Assembly: GCF_000956405.1 (NCBI RefSeq)
Contig: NZ_JYIV01000022.1
Location: 1 to 64,000, forward strand
Direction: 5' to 3'
DNA: 64,000 nucleotides
From: Microbacterium oxydans
GTDB lineage: Bacteria; Actinomycetota; Actinomycetes; Actinomycetales; Microbacteriaceae
Shown here: one piece after another, positions 60,302 through 64,000 of the stretch
Layout: the number at the start of each line of letters is the position of its first letter
Numbering within the stretch: the first letter of the stretch is position 1
Program-made: the position numbers and the translations under genes
Notes under the pieces: model-generated
The model's input: only the letters and a program-made list of their open reading frames with translations
Database searches by the model: none
What the model was told of the DNA's origin: nothing

Positions 60302-60861
60302 GAAGCGGGCTCCGTTCGGTCGGTTTCGGCTGTCGTGCGAGGAGTCGGTAGGAGCAGGTTCACGCAGACCAGCCCGACGCCGGCGACGACGAAGACGTCG
60401 GCGACGTTCCCAACGAACAGGTTTCCGTAGGCGAGGAAGTCGGTGACGTGCCCCTGCCCGAACGAGGGTGGATTCACGAGCCGGTCGATGAGGTTGCCGA
60501 CCGCGCCACCGAGGACCATGCCCAGCGCGACGCCCCACCGGGCACCGCGCAGCCGCACGGCGAAAACGACCACCATCACGGCAGCGAGCAGGCCGACGGT
60601 CGTGAAGATCCAGGTGGCCCCGGAGCCAAGCGAGAACGCGGCCCCGGGGTTGAAGACCAGCGACAATCCGAACAGGTCGCCGAGCAGTGGCATCCGCTCG
60701 CCCGGCGTCAACTGCGCCACGGCGAGGGCCTTCGACCCTTGGTCCACGGCCAGGGCAAGAACGGCCACGATGAGCGCAAGGCCGAGGGCACGTCTGCCCC
60801 CTGCCGATGGGTTGTGCTCCTGCGTGCTGGTCCCTTCGACGGCGGCGTCCTGCGCGGTCAC
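60298..60861 (-). CDS. lspA: lipoprotein signal peptidase (LspA) paralog in the cad operon
   Basis: 187 residues, four membrane helices. The catalytic Asp pair is in GGAVGNLIDR and NVADVFVV. Heavy-metal operons often carry an extra lspA, so this is probably not the housekeeping copy. The GTG start overlaps the cadA stop (GTGA). The N-terminus has a short Gln/Ala/Thr-rich cytoplasmic segment. Confidence 0.9.
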   Translation of the reverse strand: MTAQDAAVEGTSTQEHNPSAGGRRALGLALIVAVLALAVDQGSKALAVAQLTPGERMPLLGDLFGLSLVFNPGAAFSLGSGATWIFTTVGLLAAVMVVVFAVRLRGARWGVALGMVLGGAVGNLIDRLVNPPSFGQGHVTDFLAYGNLFVGNVADVFVVAGVGLVCVNLLLPTPRTTAETDRTEPAS

Positions 60862-62765
60862 GCGACGCTCTTCCGAGTCCGGGCGGCGCGCAGGCCGTTG
60901 AGGATCACGACGACCTCTGCGATCTCGTGCACCAGCACCACGGCTGCGAGGCCGAGGACGCCGAACAAAGCGAGCGGCAGCAGCGCGGTGATGATCAGCA
61001 AGGACAGGATGATGTTCTGGTTGATGATGCGCCGTCCGCGTCGGGCGTGGTCGAACGCGCGCGGCAGCAGCCGCAGGTCGTGGCCGGTGAACGCCACGTC
61101 GGCGGACTCGATCGCGGCATCTGACCCGGTCGCGCCCATCGCGATGCCGATGTCCGCCGCCGCGAGGGCCGGGGCGTCGTTGATGCCGTCGCCGATCATC
61201 GCGACCTGCCCGTTCTTGCCGAGTTCGCCGATCGCAGCGGCCTTGTCCTCCGGGCGCAGCTCGGCGCGCACGTCCTCGATCCCGGCCTGCGCGGCGAGGG
61301 CGCGGGCGGTGCGGGCGTTGTCACCGGTGAGCATCGTCACGCCGATGCCCTGGGACGCGAGAGTGCGGACGACCTCGGGGACCTCGGGGCGCAGCTCGTC
61401 GCGGACGCCGATCGCAGCGACAGGCGAACCGTCGCGGTGCACGATCACGACCGTCATGCCCTGCTCCTCCAGGACTGCCACCTGGTCGCCGAGCGTCCCG
61501 GCGTCCAGCCAGCGGGGACTGCCGACGGTGATCCGCGCGCCGTCGAGCTTGCCTTCGATGCCGTGCCCGGCCTGCTCGGTCACGGCATCGGCCGCAGGGG
61601 CATCCGGCGCGGCGGCGGTGATCGCTGCCGCGAGGGGGTGGGTGCTGTGCTGCTCGAGCGCGGCGGCCCAGGCCAGCGCCTGCGCCTCGGTGATCCCGTC
61701 GGCGGTGAGCACGGCTGTGACGGCCGGTTCGTTGCGGGTGAGGGTGCCGGTCTTGTCGACGGCGATGTGGCGGATCACGCCGAAGCGTTCGAACACGGCA
61801 CCGGACTTGATGATCACGCCGAACTTGCTCGCCGATCCGATCGCGGCGACCACGGTCAGCGGGACCGAGATCGCCAGCGCGCACGGCGACGCGGCCACGA
61901 GGACGACGAGGGCGCGGGTGATCCACAGCTCGGGGTCGCCGAACAGCGAACCGATCACGGCGACCAGGACGGCGAGGATCAGCACGCCGGGCACGAGGGG
62001 GCGGGCGATGCGGTCGGCGAGGCGGGCGCGGTCGCCCTTCTCCGCCTGCGCCTGCTCGACCAGGTCGACGATGGTGGTGAGCGAGTTGTCGGTGCCCGCT
62101 GCGGTCGTCTCGACTTCCAGCGCTCCCGCGGTGTTGATCGCGCCGGCCGAGACCGTGTCCCCGGGCTCGACCTCCACCGGGATCGACTCACCGGTGATCG
62201 CGGAGGTGTCCAGGCTGGAGCGCCCCGTCCGGACGACGCCGTCGGTCGCGATCCGCTCGCCCGGCCGCACCAGCATCAGCTGACCGACAACGAGGTCTTT
62301 CGCGGCGACCTCCACTGAGGATCCGTCCTGGCGGATGGTCGCGGTCTCCGGGACGAGCTTGAGCAGCGCCCGCAGTCCACCGCGGGCGCGGTCCATCGCC
62401 TTGTCTTCCAGTGCCTCGGCGATCGAGTAGAGGAACGCCAGCGCGGCGGCTTCTTCGACGTAGCCGAGGATGACCGCGCCGATCGCGCTGATCGTCATCA
62501 GGAGACTGATGCTCAGTTTGCCCTTGAACAGCTTCCGGATCGCGCCCGGCGTGAACGTCGACGCGCCCAGCAGCAGACCAATCCAGAACGCCACCAGCGC
62601 CGGGATCTCCAGCCCGGACCACTCCAGGACGAGACCGGTCAGGAATGCGACGCCGGAGAAGACCGGGACCATGATCCCGCGGTCGGTCCACCAGGGGCCG
62701 TCGTGGTCGTCATCGTCATCGTCCAGTTCGACGCCTTCCACCTGGGACTTCGTCACATCACTCAT
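60858..62765 (-). CDS. heavy-metal P-type ATPase (CadA-like, SPC motif)
   Basis: 635 residues. The intramembrane motif is SPC (VAASPCALAISVP) rather than CPC, the actuator is TGES, the phosphorylation site DKTGTLT and the hinge GDGINDAPAL. The last helix has VLVHEIAEVVVILNG. There is no CxxC metal-binding domain; instead the N-terminus is Asp-rich (DDDDDDHDG). SPC-type ATPases export Co, Zn, Cd or Pb; CmtR next to it suggests Cd/Pb. The ATG overlaps the cmtR stop. Confidence 0.9.
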   Translation of the reverse strand: MSDVTKSQVEGVELDDDDDDHDGPWWTDRGIMVPVFSGVAFLTGLVLEWSGLEIPALVAFWIGLLLGASTFTPGAIRKLFKGKLSISLLMTISAIGAVILGYVEEAAALAFLYSIAEALEDKAMDRARGGLRALLKLVPETATIRQDGSSVEVAAKDLVVGQLMLVRPGERIATDGVVRTGRSSLDTSAITGESIPVEVEPGDTVSAGAINTAGALEVETTAAGTDNSLTTIVDLVEQAQAEKGDRARLADRIARPLVPGVLILAVLVAVIGSLFGDPELWITRALVVLVAASPCALAISVPLTVVAAIGSASKFGVIIKSGAVFERFGVIRHIAVDKTGTLTRNEPAVTAVLTADGITEAQALAWAAALEQHSTHPLAAAITAAAPDAPAADAVTEQAGHGIEGKLDGARITVGSPRWLDAGTLGDQVAVLEEQGMTVVIVHRDGSPVAAIGVRDELRPEVPEVVRTLASQGIGVTMLTGDNARTARALAAQAGIEDVRAELRPEDKAAAIGELGKNGQVAMIGDGINDAPALAAADIGIAMGATGSDAAIESADVAFTGHDLRLLPRAFDHARRGRRIINQNIILSLLIITALLPLALFGVLGLAAVVLVHEIAEVVVILNGLRAARTRKSVA

Positions 62766-63121
62766 GCGCTCGCTCCGACTCCGCAGCAGCCCGGCACAGT
62801 GCAGTCGGCATCGACGCACGGCGCGCTCTCGTCCACAGCGAGCGTCACATCCACCAGCGTGGTCAGTGCCGCCGCGAGGTGCGGGTCGGCGATCTCGTAG
62901 CGCGTCTGTCGCCCCTCCGGCTCGGCGACCACGATGCCGCAGTCGCGCAGGCAGGTCAGATGGTTCGAGACGTTCGAGCGGGTCAGTTCCAGCTCGCGCG
63001 AGAGCACGGCTGGGTAGCTGGGGCCGTCAAGCAGGGTCATCAGGATGCGGGAGCGCGTCGGGTCGGCCATGGCCCGGCCGAGCCGGTTCATAACGTCGAG
63101 GCGTGAAGCAATGGTCAGCAT
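62762..63121 (-). CDS. cmtR: CmtR-type ArsR/SmtB metal repressor
   Basis: 119 residues, winged HTH (YPAVLSRELELTRSNVSNHLTCLRDCGIV). Cys57, Cys61 and Cys102 are exactly the Cd/Pb ligands of Mycobacterium CmtR (LTCLRDC; APC102), and the overall sequence is close. Three more Cys follow in the tail (DADCTVPGCC). It represses the operon and lets go when Cd or Pb binds. The ATG at 63121 was chosen because the alignment with CmtR begins there. Confidence 0.92.
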   Translation of the reverse strand: MLTIASRLDVMNRLGRAMADPTRSRILMTLLDGPSYPAVLSRELELTRSNVSNHLTCLRDCGIVVAEPEGRQTRYEIADPHLAAALTTLVDVTLAVDESAPCVDADCTVPGCCGVGASA

Positions 63122-63139
63122 GCACTGATCATACAGTGC
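63122..63139. promoter_or_regulatory. candidate CmtR operator
   Basis: GCACTG-ATCATA-CAGTGC is a perfect 6-bp inverted repeat with a 6-nt centre, touching the cmtR ATG. Its position fits a repressor site at the start of a leaderless or short-leader transcript. No CmtR binding is proven for this sequence. Confidence 0.55.
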
Positions 63140-63236
63140 TGACTGAACTAACCCCAAGGCTAATAGTGCACCCTGCGACATTCGGCCCTACCAGTAACGC
63201 TCTTGGGACGATACTCCGCCTGGCAAACGGTCGCAA

Positions 63237-63260
63237 GTTGCAGTGAATGCAACTGTCTAC
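63237..63260. repeat. left-end sequence of element 2
   Basis: The same 24 bp as at 56409-56432 (GTTGCA-N5-TGCAAC dyad then TGTCTAC). Sequence before it differs, so it marks the start of a second element. Confidence 0.75.
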
Positions 63261-63385
63261 GCTTGCAATCGAGGCTTATTGGTCGCACCCGATGCCGAGC
63301 ACCTCCGACCATAACAGCGTGATCTCGCGGATGTTGGGATCAGAGTTGACAGGGTGATGCACTGTCTCGTACTTTGTTGCATCTA

Positions 63386-64000
63386 ATGCAAGATTTTGGG
63401 GCCTCTCCTGCCGCGCTTCGGCTGATCACTTCGACGTCGAACGTCGTGTTGGTGAACCCGGAGCAGCAGGTCTTCGACGCGATGATCGAAGGCTGGCGGA
63501 AGCAGCAGCTGTCGCGAGGCCTGCGTGAGCAGACCATCCGGAATCGGGTGGCCACCGTGGTGAGGTTCCGCGACTTGGTGGATAAACCGCCGTGGAAGTG
63601 GAGCGTCGCGGATGTCGACGAGTTCACCGCTGAGTCCGGCGGGCGTACGCGGACGCTCTCGACGATGCGCGCCAATCATGGTGCGATCCGTGGGTTCTGC
63701 GATTACCTCACGAGCCCGTTGTACGACTGGATGGAGATCTGCGATCGGGAGTTCGGAGAGTTCCCGTCGCAGGTGTGCCTGCCATGGAACACGGTCGCCC
63801 ACCGGTTTGAGTTCGAAGGTGACGGGAAGCGTCGTCCGTTCACGTATGACGAGGTCGAGCGCCTGTTCGACACGGCCGATGCCCGTGTCGAGCTGCTGGT
63901 CAATTCCGGGCGGAAGGGCGCGCTCGGAGCCTTGAGGGACGCGCAACTGCTGAAGACCGTGTATGCGTTCGGGCTGCGCCGGACCGAGGCGGTCATGCTC
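63386..64000 (+). CDS. tyrosine recombinase, element 2, 3' end outside the window
   Basis: The ATG at 63386 opens a frame (MQDFGASPAALRLITST...) that runs uninterrupted to the window edge at codon 205, ending in GLRRTEAVML with the catalytic Arg. By my count it has about 30 differences from element 1 over 205 residues, roughly 85% identical. The start is in the dyad TTGCATCTAATGCAA, so the start codon lies within the putative binding site. Confidence 0.9.
   Translation, partial: MQDFGASPAALRLITSTSNVVLVNPEQQVFDAMIEGWRKQQLSRGLREQTIRNRVATVVRFRDLVDKPPWKWSVADVDEFTAESGGRTRTLSTMRANHGAIRGFCDYLTSPLYDWMEICDREFGEFPSQVCLPWNTVAHRFEFEGDGKRRPFTYDEVERLFDTADARVELLVNSGRKGALGALRDAQLLKTVYAFGLRRTEAVML

Larger units (their letters stand above)
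56409..63236 (+). mobile_element. three-gene tyrosine-recombinase element carrying a cmtR-cadA operon
   Basis: The boundaries are set by two copies of the same 24-bp start sequence (56409-56432 and 63237-63260). Content: recombinase, HTH protein and zinc-ribbon protein on the + strand, then cmtR-cadA-lspA-DF on the - strand. The left end cuts tadA. The right end abuts a second element. The exact right edge is inferred from where element 2 starts. It recalls Tn554-type elements, with two recombinase-like proteins and a small third gene. Confidence 0.7.
63237..64000 (+). mobile_element. second tyrosine-recombinase element, left part only
   Basis: Same layout as element 1: dyad, then a leader of about 150 bp with matching blocks (for example GTACTTTGTTGCATCTAATG), then the recombinase gene. 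It continues past the window. It is related to but not identical with element 1. Confidence 0.75.

Noticed and set aside
56409..64000. Prophage
   Set aside because: There are no phage structural, lysis or replication genes; only recombinase modules and metal-resistance cargo.

Overview
The window is high-GC chromosomal DNA of an actinobacterium, most likely Microbacterium or a close relative in Microbacteriaceae. The evidence is the gene set (PriA-type hisA, prfB/ftsEX/smpB cluster, gluABCD, DUF2510 and DUF1844 proteins), many GTG starts, and tightly overlapping ATGA/GTGA gene junctions. Almost the whole window is ordinary core chromosome. The last 8 kb (from about 56.4 kb) is mobile DNA.

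Layout. 1-658: 5' end of a leftward 16S rRNA gene with its leader and promoter. 0.66-6.3 kb: CoA transferase, DUF4184, tyrS, membrane protein, SatD, DUF1349. 6.3-13 kb: leftward argCJBDF-H arginine operon. 13.2-16.3 kb: TPP-riboswitch-controlled thiamine salvage operon, thiM plus a ThiE-ThiD-TenA trifunctional fusion. 16.3-21.6 kb: epimerase, DUF402, pheST. 21.6-28.3 kb: a response regulator, a histidine kinase and a TAXI binding protein directly upstream of gluABCD. This looks like a glutamate sensing and uptake locus. 28.3-32.9 kb: rRNA methyltransferase, DUF2809, infC-rpmI-rplT (infC starts at ATC), DUF1844, SseB. 32.8-36.0 kb: hisCBH-A. 36.1-37.5 kb: lexA divergent from a short LysM membrane protein, with LexA-box-like dyads between them. 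37.5-42.0 kb: benzaldehyde dehydrogenase, benzoylformate decarboxylase and an aromatic-acid MFS transporter. 42.3-50.4 kb: S9 peptidase, smpB, ftsX, ftsE (long tail), two tandem DUF2510 genes (the first broken by an amber codon) and prfB. 50.5-52.4 kb: MFS transporter and Nudix hydrolase. 52.4-56.4 kb: tad pilus genes, ending in a 5'-truncated tadA.

At about 56.4 kb, tadA is cut by a three-gene tyrosine-recombinase element: recombinase, small HTH protein, and a 651-residue protein with six zinc-ribbon pairs and a degenerate recombinase-like tail. Its passenger is a CmtR-regulated heavy-metal operon (cmtR, P-type ATPase, lspA, small thioredoxin-like protein). At 63.24 kb a second, related but non-identical element starts in the same orientation and runs off the window. 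Both copies begin with the same 24-bp sequence, built on a GTTGCA-N5-TGCAAC dyad, and a similar dyad lies about 139 bp further in, on the recombinase start codon. This tandem element pair, the zinc-ribbon protein and the sensor/TAXI/glu locus are the most interesting parts of the window.
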